A stretch of 64,000 nt of DNA, from NCBI GenBank assembly GCA_964401995.1, contig CAYOAP010000003.1:124001-188000 (forward strand), given 5' to 3'. The position numbers and the translations under genes are program-made. Source of the stretch: DATCBF01 sp964401995 (GTDB lineage: Bacteria > Actinomycetota > Thermoleophilia > Solirubrobacterales > 70-9). The notes beneath the pieces were generated by a model. It ran no database searches. It was given only the letters and a program-made list of their open reading frames with translations, and was not told the DNA's origin. This document shows, one piece after another, positions 36,159 to 43,934 of the stretch. Within the stretch, counting starts at the first letter, position 1. Each line of letters starts with the position of its first letter.

Positions 36159-36842
36159 CTAGCCCTTCGGGCGCTTCTTGGCCATGCCGGCCTTGCGCGG
36201 GAGATTCTCGGGGGTTGAGCCCTGCTTGCGGATGACGTGAAGGTGGCGGTGCTGGCTTCCGGCGCGGTCGCCTACGTTGAGGATTGCCTCGGGGCGCATT
36301 GCCAGCTCGTCAGCTGCGCGCGCTAGCTGGGACTCCTCGTCTTTGTCTCTTTTGCCCTTCCAGGCGACAAGGACGCCGTTTTCTTTGAGGAGAGGGGATG
36401 CGAGCTCTGCGAGGGTCGATAGGCGGCCTACCGCTCTTGCCGTCACTACGTCGTAGGTCTCGCGCCCTGGGCCTTTGGCCAGATCCTCGGAGCGGGCGTT
36501 GATCACGTGGGCGTTGGCAATGCCTGCCTCGGCCGCAGCTCTTTCGATGAAGGCGCACTTGCGGCCTATCGACTCGACCAGCTCTACCTTTGCTTCGGGG
36601 AGGGATATCGCCAGGACTAGCCCTGGAAATCCCGCTCCAGAGCCGATGTCGGCTACCTGCACAGCTTCCTGCAGCTCTGGGACCTCGAGGCCGGTGAGGC
36701 TGTCGGTCACGTGGACCTTCCAGGCCTGATTTGGCGCCGTCACCGAGCTGACTGAGGCTCGCTCTATCGCGAGCAGGTCTAAGACTTTCTGCAGGGCGGC
36801 GCGGGACTGAGGGTCCAAGTCGGCCTTGCGGCCTGGAGTCAC
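36159..36842 (-). CDS. rsmG: 16S rRNA (guanine-N7) methyltransferase RsmG
   Basis: The product is 227 aa. It has HVTDSLTGLEVPELQEAVQV, ADIGSGAGFPGLVLAISLPE (SAM-binding) and VTARAVGRLSTLAELASPLL, the GidB/RsmG motifs. It methylates G527 of 16S rRNA; loss usually gives low-level streptomycin resistance. The C-terminus is extended and basic (KQGSTPENLPRKAGMAKKRP). GTG start overlaps the jag stop (GTGA). It lies opposite to the yidC direction, unlike the usual origin order. Confidence 0.93.
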   Translation of the reverse strand: MTPGRKADLDPQSRAALQKVLDLLAIERASVSSVTAPNQAWKVHVTDSLTGLEVPELQEAVQVADIGSGAGFPGLVLAISLPEAKVELVESIGRKCAFIERAAAEAGIANAHVINARSEDLAKGPGRETYDVVTARAVGRLSTLAELASPLLKENGVLVAWKGKRDKDEESQLARAADELAMRPEAILNVGDRAGSQHRHLHVIRKQGSTPENLPRKAGMAKKRPKG

Positions 36843-37321
36843 TCTGAGATCAGGGGGGCAACTACTACGCAGCGCCGCGGCTCGTCGCCCTCGCTGTAGG
36901 TCTCGACCCCGGCGCGCTCTTTCAGGTGTTCATGGACGACGCGGCGCTCCTGGGCGCTCATCGGGTCCATTTCGACCGTGTGGCTGCCGCTCAGCGCCTG
37001 CTCAGCGGCGCGGTCGGCGCGGGAGATCAGGGTCTCGCGCCTGCGCTCGCGATAGCCGGCGGCGTCGACGATCACCCGTTTGCGGTCGCGCAGGCCGCGG
37101 AAGGCGGCCTGGTAGCAGAGCAGCTGCAGGGCGTCGATCGTCTGCCCGCGTTTGCCGATCAGCAAGCCGTAGTCGTCGCCGCCGTTGACCACCGCCTCGA
37201 TCCGGTCGTCGTCCTCGTTGATGTCGACCTCGCCGTCGAGGTCGAGCTCATCGAGCACTCCCTCGACAAGCTCGCGCACCCGCTCGGCGGGCTCCTGGGG
37301 CCAATCTGCCGTCTCGCTCAT
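36839..37321 (-). CDS. jag: Jag/KhpB KH-R3H RNA-binding protein
   Basis: The product is 160 aa from ATG 37321 (MSETADWPQEPAERVRELVE); TTG at 37363 is an alternative but would put the promoter-like repeat inside the gene. The KH domain has the GKRG loop (YGLLIGKRGQTIDALQLLCYQ minus one residue each side). The R3H motif is in QERRVVHEHLKERAGVETYS. No N-terminal Jag-N domain is visible. Binds RNA; linked to cell-shape control and YidC in other Gram-positives. Here it is on the opposite strand from yidC. Confidence 0.9.
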   Translation of the reverse strand: MSETADWPQEPAERVRELVEGVLDELDLDGEVDINEDDDRIEAVVNGGDDYGLLIGKRGQTIDALQLLCYQAAFRGLRDRKRVIVDAAGYRERRRETLISRADRAAEQALSGSHTVEMDPMSAQERRVVHEHLKERAGVETYSEGDEPRRCVVVAPLISE

Positions 37322-37326
37322 CCTCC

Positions 37327-37371
37327 GCAGACTATTCAGCTCGGGGTCGGCGCGTCGAGGCAAATAGTCTG
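37327..37371. promoter_or_regulatory. Symmetric divergent promoter/operator between jag and parA
   Basis: AATAGTCTG occurs as a perfect 9-bp inverted repeat (37327-37335 and 37363-37371). Each arm contains TAGTCT as a -10-like box directed outward. The jag ATG follows 7 nt after one and the parA ATG 9 nt after the other, so both mRNAs would be almost leaderless. It may also be a binding site for a regulator of both genes. Confidence 0.45.
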
Positions 37372-37379
37372 GCTTGCGA

Positions 37380-38138
37380 ATGGGCTTGGTCTACGCAGTC
37401 GCGAACCAGAAGGGCGGGGTCGGCAAGACGACCACCGCGGTCAATGTCGCCGCTTGCGTCGCCGCCGGCGGCGCTCAGACCCTGCTCGTCGACCTCGACC
37501 CCCAGTGCAACGCAACCGTCGCCCTCGGTGGCGACCGTGACCTGCATCCCTCCTCCTACGACTGCCTGACCGGCGACGTCTCGGTCGCCGAGGCGGCCCG
37601 GCCGGCCGGGCCCGACAACCTCTGGCTGGTCCCCGCCAACCGCGACCTCGCCGGGGCCGCGGTCGAGCTGCCGCGGATCGAGGGCTCGGAGACCCGCCTG
37701 CGCGAGCGCCTCGGCCCGGTCCGCGAGCGCTTCGCCTACACGCTGCTCGACTGCCCGCCCTCCCTCGGCCCGGTCAGCGTCAACGCCCTGACCGCCGCCG
37801 ACCGCGCGATCGTGCCGGTCCAGGCCGAGTACCTGGCCCTGGAGGGCCTGGTCCAGTTCCTCGAGACGCTGGGGATGATCCGCCGTGAGCTCAACCCGGC
37901 GCTTGAGGTCTCAGGCCTGTTGATCACCATGCACGACGAGCGCACCCGCCTTGCCCGGGATGTCGAGAGCGAGCTGCGCGAGCACTTCCCGGAGATGGTC
38001 TTCGCGACGGTCATCCCGCGCAGCGTCAGAGTCGCCGAGGCGCCGAGCTATGGTCTGCCCGTGACCGAGCACTCACCTTCCTCACGGGGGTCCACCGCGT
38101 ACAAAGCGCTGGCCAAGGAGCTGGCCGAGCGTGGCTAG
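37380..38138 (+). CDS. parA: Chromosome partitioning ATPase ParA
   Basis: The product is 252 aa. The deviant Walker A is ANQKGGVGKTTTAVNVAA at the N-terminus, Walker A' is LLVDLDPQCNATVAL, and Walker B is YTLLDCPPSLGPVSVNAL. ATG 37380 is chosen; TTG at 37374 adds two residues. No ribosome site is visible, in keeping with a leaderless transcript. It moves ParB-parS complexes apart and overlaps parB by 8 bp. Confidence 0.95.
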   Translation: MGLVYAVANQKGGVGKTTTAVNVAACVAAGGAQTLLVDLDPQCNATVALGGDRDLHPSSYDCLTGDVSVAEAARPAGPDNLWLVPANRDLAGAAVELPRIEGSETRLRERLGPVRERFAYTLLDCPPSLGPVSVNALTAADRAIVPVQAEYLALEGLVQFLETLGMIRRELNPALEVSGLLITMHDERTRLARDVESELREHFPEMVFATVIPRSVRVAEAPSYGLPVTEHSPSSRGSTAYKALAKELAERG

Positions 38139-39000
38139 CGGCACCAAGCGGGGGATCGGCCGCGGCCTCGCCTCGATCCTGCCGGAGGCCAGCAGCGAGG
38201 GCGCCGGCGAGCTGCGCGAGCTGCCGGTGAAGCTGATCAAGCCGAACCCCAACCAGCCGCGGACCAAGTTCGATCCCGACGCACTCGCCGGCCTCGCCTC
38301 CTCGATCGAGGCCAGCGGCGTCGTCCAGCCGTTGCTCGTCCGCCCTCTGCACGACGGCAGCTACGAGCTGATCGCTGGCGAGCGCCGCTGGCGCGCGGCT
38401 CAGCAGGCCGGCCTCGAGAAGGTCCCGGCCATTGTCCGCGACTCCGAGCAGGCCGAGCGCCTGCAGGTCGCCCTGATCGAGAACATGGTCCGCGAGGATC
38501 TCAACCCGGTCGAGGAGGCGCGCGCCTGCTCCGCCCTGGTCGACGAGCTCGGGCTCTCGAAAGAGGAGCTGGCCCGCCGGGTCGGCCGCAGCCGGCCGGC
38601 GGTCTCGAATCTGATCCGCCTGCTCGACCTCCCTGACGAGGCGCTTGATCTGCTCGAGTCCGGTGAGCTCAGCGAGGGCCACGGCCGCGCCCTGCTTGCC
38701 GCTCCCGGCAACGACGTCCGACGCCGCCTCGCCCGTGACGCCGCCAGGGGCGGCTGGTCGGTCCGCGAGACCGAGAACAGAGCTAAGCTGGCTAGCCAGC
38801 CAAAGACAACGGAGAAGAGCCGCAAGGCCGATCCCGAGGAGGCCGCCGCCCTGCGTGATCTGGCCGACCGCCTGGAGGCAGCCCTGGGCCACGAGGTCAC
38901 GGTCAAGCCGAAGGGCGAGGAGATCGCCGCCGAGCTGCGATTCGACGACTTGGATCAGGCGCTTGCCCTGGCCAAGCAGCTCGGCCGACGGCGCACCTGA
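38131..39000 (+). CDS. parB: Chromosome partitioning protein ParB (CTPase, parS-binding)
   Basis: The product is 289 aa. It starts with KRGIGRGLASILPE, has LIKPNPNQPRTKFDPDALAG, the GERRWRAAQQAGL box (CTP-binding), ENMVREDLNPVEEA and the helix-turn-helix GRSRPAVSNLIRLLDLPDEA. A C-terminal dimerisation part ends with DQALALAKQLGRR. It binds parS (a good candidate lies at 35114) and loads condensin. GTG start overlapping parA. Confidence 0.95.
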   Translation: MASGTKRGIGRGLASILPEASSEGAGELRELPVKLIKPNPNQPRTKFDPDALAGLASSIEASGVVQPLLVRPLHDGSYELIAGERRWRAAQQAGLEKVPAIVRDSEQAERLQVALIENMVREDLNPVEEARACSALVDELGLSKEELARRVGRSRPAVSNLIRLLDLPDEALDLLESGELSEGHGRALLAAPGNDVRRRLARDAARGGWSVRETENRAKLASQPKTTEKSRKADPEEAAALRDLADRLEAALGHEVTVKPKGEEIAAELRFDDLDQALALAKQLGRRRT

Positions 39001-39019
39001 GGGACCCCCGGATGGCCGC

Positions 39020-39025
39020 TATCAT
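39020..39025 (+). promoter_or_regulatory. -10 box TATCAT before tRNA-Ile
   Basis: TATCAT lies 25 bp upstream of the mature tRNA 5' end, in the 50-bp gap after parB. No convincing -35 is seen. Confidence 0.35.
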
Positions 39026-39050
39026 CGGCTGCCCGCAAGGGTGATTTTGA

Positions 39051-39124
<74 letters not shown>

Positions 39125-39127
39125 CTC

Positions 39128-39619
39128 GTGCAGCAGATGCAGATCTATGGCGTCAGCTTCGACATGGTCGGCAAGCAGCCGATCGTGTTGTTGAAGACGG
39201 TTGACGGCAACCGGTTCCTGCCGATCTGGATCGGGCACCCCGAGGCGGCGGCGATCCTGATGAAGCTGCAGGGCGCCTCGACGCCGCGGCCAATGACGCA
39301 CGATCTGCTCTCCGACCTGCTTGAGCAGCTCGACGCCAAATGCGTCCGCGTCTCGGTCACAGAGCTGCGCGACAACACCTTCTACGCCTCGATCACGATC
39401 TCGGTCAACGGCTCGGAGATGGAGATCGACTCGCGCCCCTCCGATGCCCTCGCCCTCGCGGTCCGCGTCTCGGCCCCGATCTTCGCGGCCGAGGAGGTGA
39501 TCGAGGAGTCGGCGATCGAGTTCGAACACGAGGTAGAGGACACCGAGGAGGTCGTCGACAAGTTCAAAGAGTTCCTCGACGAGGTCTCGCCGGAGGACTT
39601 CGCTAAAGGCGAGGAGTAG
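39128..39619 (+). CDS. Bifunctional nuclease family protein (DUF151)
   Basis: The product is 163 aa. The DUF151 pattern is VLLKTVDGNRFLPIWIGHPEA, ATPRPMTHDLLSDLLEQL-like text and IDSRPSDALALAVRVSAPIFA (the SRPSDA box), with an acidic C-terminal tail. Related proteins have RNase/DNase activity in plants; the bacterial role is unclear. GTG at 39128 or ATG at 39137. It has no ribosome site because the tRNA-Ile 3' end is 3 nt upstream, so translation likely uses a leaderless RNA released by tRNA processing. Its last 17 bases overlap the converging ddl gene. Confidence 0.88.
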   Translation: MQQMQIYGVSFDMVGKQPIVLLKTVDGNRFLPIWIGHPEAAAILMKLQGASTPRPMTHDLLSDLLEQLDAKCVRVSVTELRDNTFYASITISVNGSEMEIDSRPSDALALAVRVSAPIFAAEEVIEESAIEFEHEVEDTEEVVDKFKEFLDEVSPEDFAKGEE

Positions 39620-40547
39620 CGGCGCCCCGCTCTTCGAGCGCAAGCTCGAGGATTTGCTCGACCAGGCGCACGAACGACAGGCCCGCCGCCTCAGCCGCCT
39701 GGGGCAGGAGGCTGGTGTCGGTCAGGCCCGGGATCGCGTTTACCTCCAGCACCTGCGGCCCCTCCGCGCCAAGGATCAGGTCGACCCGGGCAAACCCGGC
39801 GCAGCCGAGCGCCCGGTAGGCGGAGACCGCCGCCTCGGTCACGGCCGCCGCCTCGCTGGAGCTGAGCTGGGCGGGGCAGATGAACTCGGTGCGGCCGATT
39901 TCGTAGCGGGCCTCGAAGTCGTAGCGGTCGCCGATCGGGATCGCCTCGACGATCGGCAGCGGCTCGCCGCCGATCACGCTGACCGCGAGCTCACGGCCGT
40001 CGACGAAGCGCTCGAGCAGGACCCGGTCGTCGTAGCTGAAAGCGGAGATCAGCGCCTGTGGGATCTCGGCTGCATCAGCGGCGAACCTGACGCCGAGGGC
40101 CGAGCCGCCGCGGCTGGGCTTGACCACGAGCGGGAAGCCGAGCCGCTCCTCCATGCGGTCGAGCGTGTCGGCGGCGCCGAGTTCGCGGAAGGCGGTCTCG
40201 TTGAAGGCAAACCAGTCAGGGGTCGGGACCCCAGCCTCGCGCAGCGCGTGCTTGGCCAGGACCTTGTCCATGCAGCGGGCGCAGGCGGCAACCCCAGGCC
40301 CGGTGAAGGGGATGTCGAGGATCTCCAGCAGCTCCTGCGCCGTGCCGTCCTCGCCGCCGGCGCCGTGCATGGCGACGAAGGCGACGTCGGGGCGTTCGTC
40401 CACCAGGCGCTTGACCAGATCGGCGCCGACGTCGTGCCCGACCGCCTCGTGCCCGAGCCGCTCCAACGCGTCTTCGACCCGGGCGCCGGAGCGCAGCGAG
40501 ACCCCGCGCTCAAGCGAGCGGCCGCCTTTGAGGACCGCGACCTTCAC
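39603..40547 (-). CDS. ddl: D-alanine--D-alanine ligase (second, divergent copy)
   Basis: The product is 314 aa. It has VAVLKGGRSLERGVSLRSG, MHGAGGEDGTAQELLEILDI, FPLVVKPSRGGSALGVRFAA and VLEVNAIPGLTDTSLLPQAA, a complete ATP-grasp ligase. It is clearly divergent from the 13269-14237 enzyme: Ser-Glu-His of the usual SSEHDVS loop is replaced by SLERGVS, so the N-terminal His is missing and substrate choice may differ. GTG start overlaps the stop of the aminotransferase gene upstream (GTGA), implying a two-gene unit. Confidence 0.88.
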   Translation of the reverse strand: MKVAVLKGGRSLERGVSLRSGARVEDALERLGHEAVGHDVGADLVKRLVDERPDVAFVAMHGAGGEDGTAQELLEILDIPFTGPGVAACARCMDKVLAKHALREAGVPTPDWFAFNETAFRELGAADTLDRMEERLGFPLVVKPSRGGSALGVRFAADAAEIPQALISAFSYDDRVLLERFVDGRELAVSVIGGEPLPIVEAIPIGDRYDFEARYEIGRTEFICPAQLSSSEAAAVTEAAVSAYRALGCAGFARVDLILGAEGPQVLEVNAIPGLTDTSLLPQAAEAAGLSFVRLVEQILELALEERGAATPRL

Positions 40548-41914
40548 GCTCCCGCCTCGCCGGTCTTGCGGAAGGGAATGACGTCGGCCACCGGGTCGAT
40601 GGCCTCTTCTGGCGCCACCGGCGCCGCGGGCGCTTCGCCGGTGAGGGCACCGTAGAGGTCGACCTGCTCGGCGATCACCTTGCCGATCCGCTTCACCCCC
40701 TCGCGGATTTCCTCGTCGGTCACGCCGGAGAAGTTGAGCCGCATCGAGTTGCGCCCGCGGCCGTCGACGTAGGCGGCCTGGCCGGGGACGAAGGCGACGT
40801 TGTCGCGCAGCGCCTTGGCCAGCAAGTCGCTGGTGTCGATGTACTCGGGCAGGGTCGCCCAGATGAAGAGGCCGCCTTCTGGTTCGGTCCAGGTCGCCTG
40901 CGGCGGGAAGTGTTTGCGCAGCGCCTCGAGCATCACGTCGCGGCGGTGGCGGTAAAGCCCGATCAGGCTGGCGATGTAGTCCTGCCAGCGCCCTTCGGCG
41001 AAGTACTCGCGGACGAAGAACTGGGTCAGGGTCGAGGTGCAGAGGTCGGCGGCCTGCTTGCCGAGCACGATCTTCTGCATCACCGGCGGCGGCGCCACCG
41101 CCCAGCCGAGGCGGATGCCGGGGGAGAGGATCTTCGAGAAGGTGCCGATGTAGATGACGTAGTCGCCACCGTCGAGCTGGTAGAGCGGCGGCAGCGCCTC
41201 GCCGCCGTAGCGGAGCAGGCCGTAGGGGCTGTCCTCGACGACCAGCAGCTCGTGGCTGCGGGCGATCTCGACCAGCCGCTGCCTGCGCTCGAAGGACATC
41301 GCCACGCCGGCCGGGTTCTGAAAGGTCGGCACCGAGTAGACGAACTTCGGCCGTTTGCCTTCCTCGCCGAGGCGGGCGAGCACGCCCTCCAGCTCCTCGA
41401 CCCGCATCCCGTCGTCGTCGCACTCGATCTGCACGACCTCGGCCTCGTAGCTGCAGAAGACCGGCACCGCCCCGGGGTAGGTCGGGGCCTCGCAGATGAC
41501 GACGTCGCCCGGGTCGATCAGCGTCTTGCAGACCAGGTCGATCGCCTGCTGGCCGCCGGTGGTGACGATGATGTCGTCGCTTTCGGGCAGCATCCCCTCG
41601 GCCCCCATCACCTGCAGGATGCAGTCCTTGGTCTCCTCGAAGCCCTCGGTCGGGCCGTACTGCAGCGCCTCGGCCGCCGACGTTTGCGCGATCCGCGTCA
41701 TCTGCGCCGCGAAGCTCTTGGGCGGGAAGGTCGAGGTGTCGGGCAGTCCGCCGGCAAGCGAGATCACCTCGGGACGGGCGGTGATCTCCATCAGGTCGCG
41801 CATCGCCGAGGAGCGCATCACCCGGGTCCGCGCGGCAAAGAGGCCGGCGTAGCGCTCGAGGTCGCGGGTGCGGGTGTGGGCGCGGCGGCGGTGGGGAGGA
41901 GGCGTCTCGCTCAT
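40544..41914 (-). CDS. PLP-dependent aminotransferase, class I/II (LysN/MocR-like)
   Basis: The product is 456 aa from ATG 41914. It has ISLAGGLPDTSTFPPKSF, LQYGPTEGFEETKDCI, VTTGGQQAIDLVCKTL, YSVPTFQNPAGVAMSFERR and the PLP lysine in YIGTFSKILSPGIRLGW, with RLNFSG near the end. This matches the 2-aminoadipate/aromatic aminotransferase group without the GntR DNA-binding domain. Its coupling to a second D-Ala ligase gene suggests a common amino-acid or cell-wall precursor role, but the substrate cannot be read from sequence. Confidence 0.87.
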   Translation of the reverse strand: MSETPPPHRRRAHTRTRDLERYAGLFAARTRVMRSSAMRDLMEITARPEVISLAGGLPDTSTFPPKSFAAQMTRIAQTSAAEALQYGPTEGFEETKDCILQVMGAEGMLPESDDIIVTTGGQQAIDLVCKTLIDPGDVVICEAPTYPGAVPVFCSYEAEVVQIECDDDGMRVEELEGVLARLGEEGKRPKFVYSVPTFQNPAGVAMSFERRQRLVEIARSHELLVVEDSPYGLLRYGGEALPPLYQLDGGDYVIYIGTFSKILSPGIRLGWAVAPPPVMQKIVLGKQAADLCTSTLTQFFVREYFAEGRWQDYIASLIGLYRHRRDVMLEALRKHFPPQATWTEPEGGLFIWATLPEYIDTSDLLAKALRDNVAFVPGQAAYVDGRGRNSMRLNFSGVTDEEIREGVKRIGKVIAEQVDLYGALTGEAPAAPVAPEEAIDPVADVIPFRKTGEAGA

Positions 41915-41968
41915 GGCAGAAGTGTGGCGGATCGACGCGCCTGCGCCAGGGAGGTTAGGTTTTCGCAT

Positions 41969-42373
41969 GTGGAGTTTCTCTCTGATCTAGGGATCGGCAT
42001 CGCGATCGGGATGCTCGTCGGCACAACCGGCACCCATGGCTCCGCCCGCGGGCGGATGACGTTGCTCGCCGCCGTGATCGGCCTCGTGATCGGTTTCCTG
42101 CTCGGCAGCGCCCTCGGCGCCCTGGCCTGCATGCTCGGCACCGTCCTCGCCTGCCTGGTGATCAGCGACATCGTCTCCGGCGCCAGCCGCCGCGAGGGCA
42201 GCCGGGCCGGCGCCCTCGGCTTCCTCGTCGCCCTGGCGGCGCTGGTCGTGATCGCCGTCTCGCTGGTCTTCTCGCCGCTGGTCGTGCTGGTGATCGTCGC
42301 CCTGCTTTGGCTCGGCCTCGCCCGCCGCCGCCGCGCCCAGCGCAAGCACGCCGGCCTGCGCGTGCTGCGGTAG
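41969..42373 (+). CDS. Small multi-pass membrane protein
   Basis: The product is 134 aa. GTG 41969 follows GGGAGG about 14 bp upstream; an ATG two bases earlier is in a frame that stops at once. It has about four hydrophobic segments (roughly 5-20, 30-48, 50-67, 80-112) and a basic tail RRRRAQRKHAGLRVLR. No family recognised. Divergent from the aminotransferase gene. Confidence 0.7.
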   Translation: MEFLSDLGIGIAIGMLVGTTGTHGSARGRMTLLAAVIGLVIGFLLGSALGALACMLGTVLACLVISDIVSGASRREGSRAGALGFLVALAALVVIAVSLVFSPLVVLVIVALLWLGLARRRRAQRKHAGLRVLR

Positions 42374-42407
42374 CGGACGTCGCCGCTCCTCCATCATTCG
42401 CAGAGCG

Positions 42408-43934
42408 ATGGCTGCGAAGAAGCTGATCCTCACCTACGTCGACTCGCTGCGCACCGACATGTTGCAGCGGGCGATCGCCGAGCAGCGCGCCCCCACCTTT
42501 GAGGCATTGCTCGAGCGCGGGACGCTGATCCCCGACTGCGTCTCCAGCTTTCCCTCGGTGACGCCTGTCGCCTGCGCCGAGATGGTGACCGGGGTCGGCG
42601 CCGACGAGCACTGGATCAGCGGCATGAACTGGTACCACCGGCTGGAGCGGCGCTACGTCGAGTACGGCTCCTCGCTCGATGCGACCCGCGCCTTCGGGGT
42701 TTTCCGGGCGCTCTACGACCTCGTCTACAACATGAACTTGGCCCACCTCAGCCCCGAGATCGAGACGCTGTTCGAGCAGCTCGACGACGCCGGCGCGCGG
42801 ACCGCCTGCACCTCCTTCCTGATCTACCGGGGACGTCATCGCCACCAGGTCTCGCTCGACGGGCTGCTGCGCCGCGCCGTCGACACGACCAGGCTCAAGT
42901 TTCGCCACCACACCTGGGGCCCCGCCGAGCTTTTCTACGGTGACCTCTACGCCAGCCGCGAGGTCCCCTGCAAACCGTCCTCGATCCCTGGCAGCCGCGA
43001 CGGCTACTCGGCCTGCTGCGTCGCCGAGCTCGCCAAGGAGGACCTCTTCGACTTCCTCCTCTTCTCGCTCCCCGACAACGACAACTACTCCCATCGCCAC
43101 GGGCCGGAGGCAAGCGTCGAGTCGATCTCCAAGGCCGACCATTGCTTCGCCAAGTTGGTCGAGGCAGCGGGCGGCCTCGATCGCTTCCTTGCCGACCACG
43201 CTCTGATCCTGCTCGGCGACCACGCCCAGACGCCGGTCCACCGCGGCCTGCCGCTGGCCGAGATCCTCGGCCGCGACTGGAAGGTGCTGCAGCCATCGGA
43301 GGACCAGCCCACCGCTGCCCAGCTCGCGGTCAGCCCGACCGGGCGGGCCGCCCACGTCTACCTGTTGCCGGGCGAGGGGCCGCGGGCCGAGCATGGCGAT
43401 GTCCGCCGGCGGCTGACCGAGACCGAGGGGGTCGACCTCACCTGTTGGCTGGAGGGCGCCGACGGCAAACCGCTGCAGCGAGACGAGCCGGGGATGCCGG
43501 CGGGCGGTGGGGAGGTGGCGGTGATCGAGCGCCCGGGCGCCCAGCTGCGCCTCCGGCCCGGCGGCGAGACAGCGGACCTGCGTGGCCGCGGCTGGCAGGT
43601 CGACGGCGACCTCGGTGTGCTGGAAGCGCGGGTCGAGGACGGCCAGCTGCGCAGCGAGGCCTACCCAGACCCGCTGGCCCGGGTCTGGTCGGCGCTGACC
43701 TCCCCTCACGCCGGCGACTTCATCGTCTCCCTCGCCGAGGGATTCGAGGCGGTCGACTGGGGGGGAGTCACCCACGCCGGCGGCGGCAGCCACGGGGCGC
43801 TGCACGCCGGCGACTCCAACGTGCCGCTGCTCTTCGTCGGCTGCGGCCCGGCCAGCGCCGATGAGCAGCAGCAGTGGGCGCTGCGCGATGTCGCCCCGGT
43901 GATCCGGGAGCACTTCGGGTTGGGCCAGGAGTGA
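42408..43934 (+). CDS. Alkaline-phosphatase-superfamily nucleotide pyrophosphatase/phosphodiesterase-like protein
   Basis: The product is 508 aa. The N-terminal YVDSLRTDML corresponds to the first metal site, PSVTPVACAEMVTGVGADEHWI to the nucleophile Thr region, PDNDNYSHRHGPEA and LILLGDHAQTP to the metal-binding Asp/His positions, and TTHAGGGSHGALHAGDS-like text at the end to the last His. It is a soluble type I phosphodiesterase-like enzyme of unknown substrate. Overlaps the next membrane protein gene by one base. Confidence 0.82.
   Translation: MAAKKLILTYVDSLRTDMLQRAIAEQRAPTFEALLERGTLIPDCVSSFPSVTPVACAEMVTGVGADEHWISGMNWYHRLERRYVEYGSSLDATRAFGVFRALYDLVYNMNLAHLSPEIETLFEQLDDAGARTACTSFLIYRGRHRHQVSLDGLLRRAVDTTRLKFRHHTWGPAELFYGDLYASREVPCKPSSIPGSRDGYSACCVAELAKEDLFDFLLFSLPDNDNYSHRHGPEASVESISKADHCFAKLVEAAGGLDRFLADHALILLGDHAQTPVHRGLPLAEILGRDWKVLQPSEDQPTAAQLAVSPTGRAAHVYLLPGEGPRAEHGDVRRRLTETEGVDLTCWLEGADGKPLQRDEPGMPAGGGEVAVIERPGAQLRLRPGGETADLRGRGWQVDGDLGVLEARVEDGQLRSEAYPDPLARVWSALTSPHAGDFIVSLAEGFEAVDWGGVTHAGGGSHGALHAGDSNVPLLFVGCGPASADEQQQWALRDVAPVIREHFGLGQE

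Noticed and set aside
37321..37363. Longer jag from TTG 37363
   Set aside because: Adds 14 non-conserved residues and would cover the promoter-like inverted repeat; ATG 37321 preferred.
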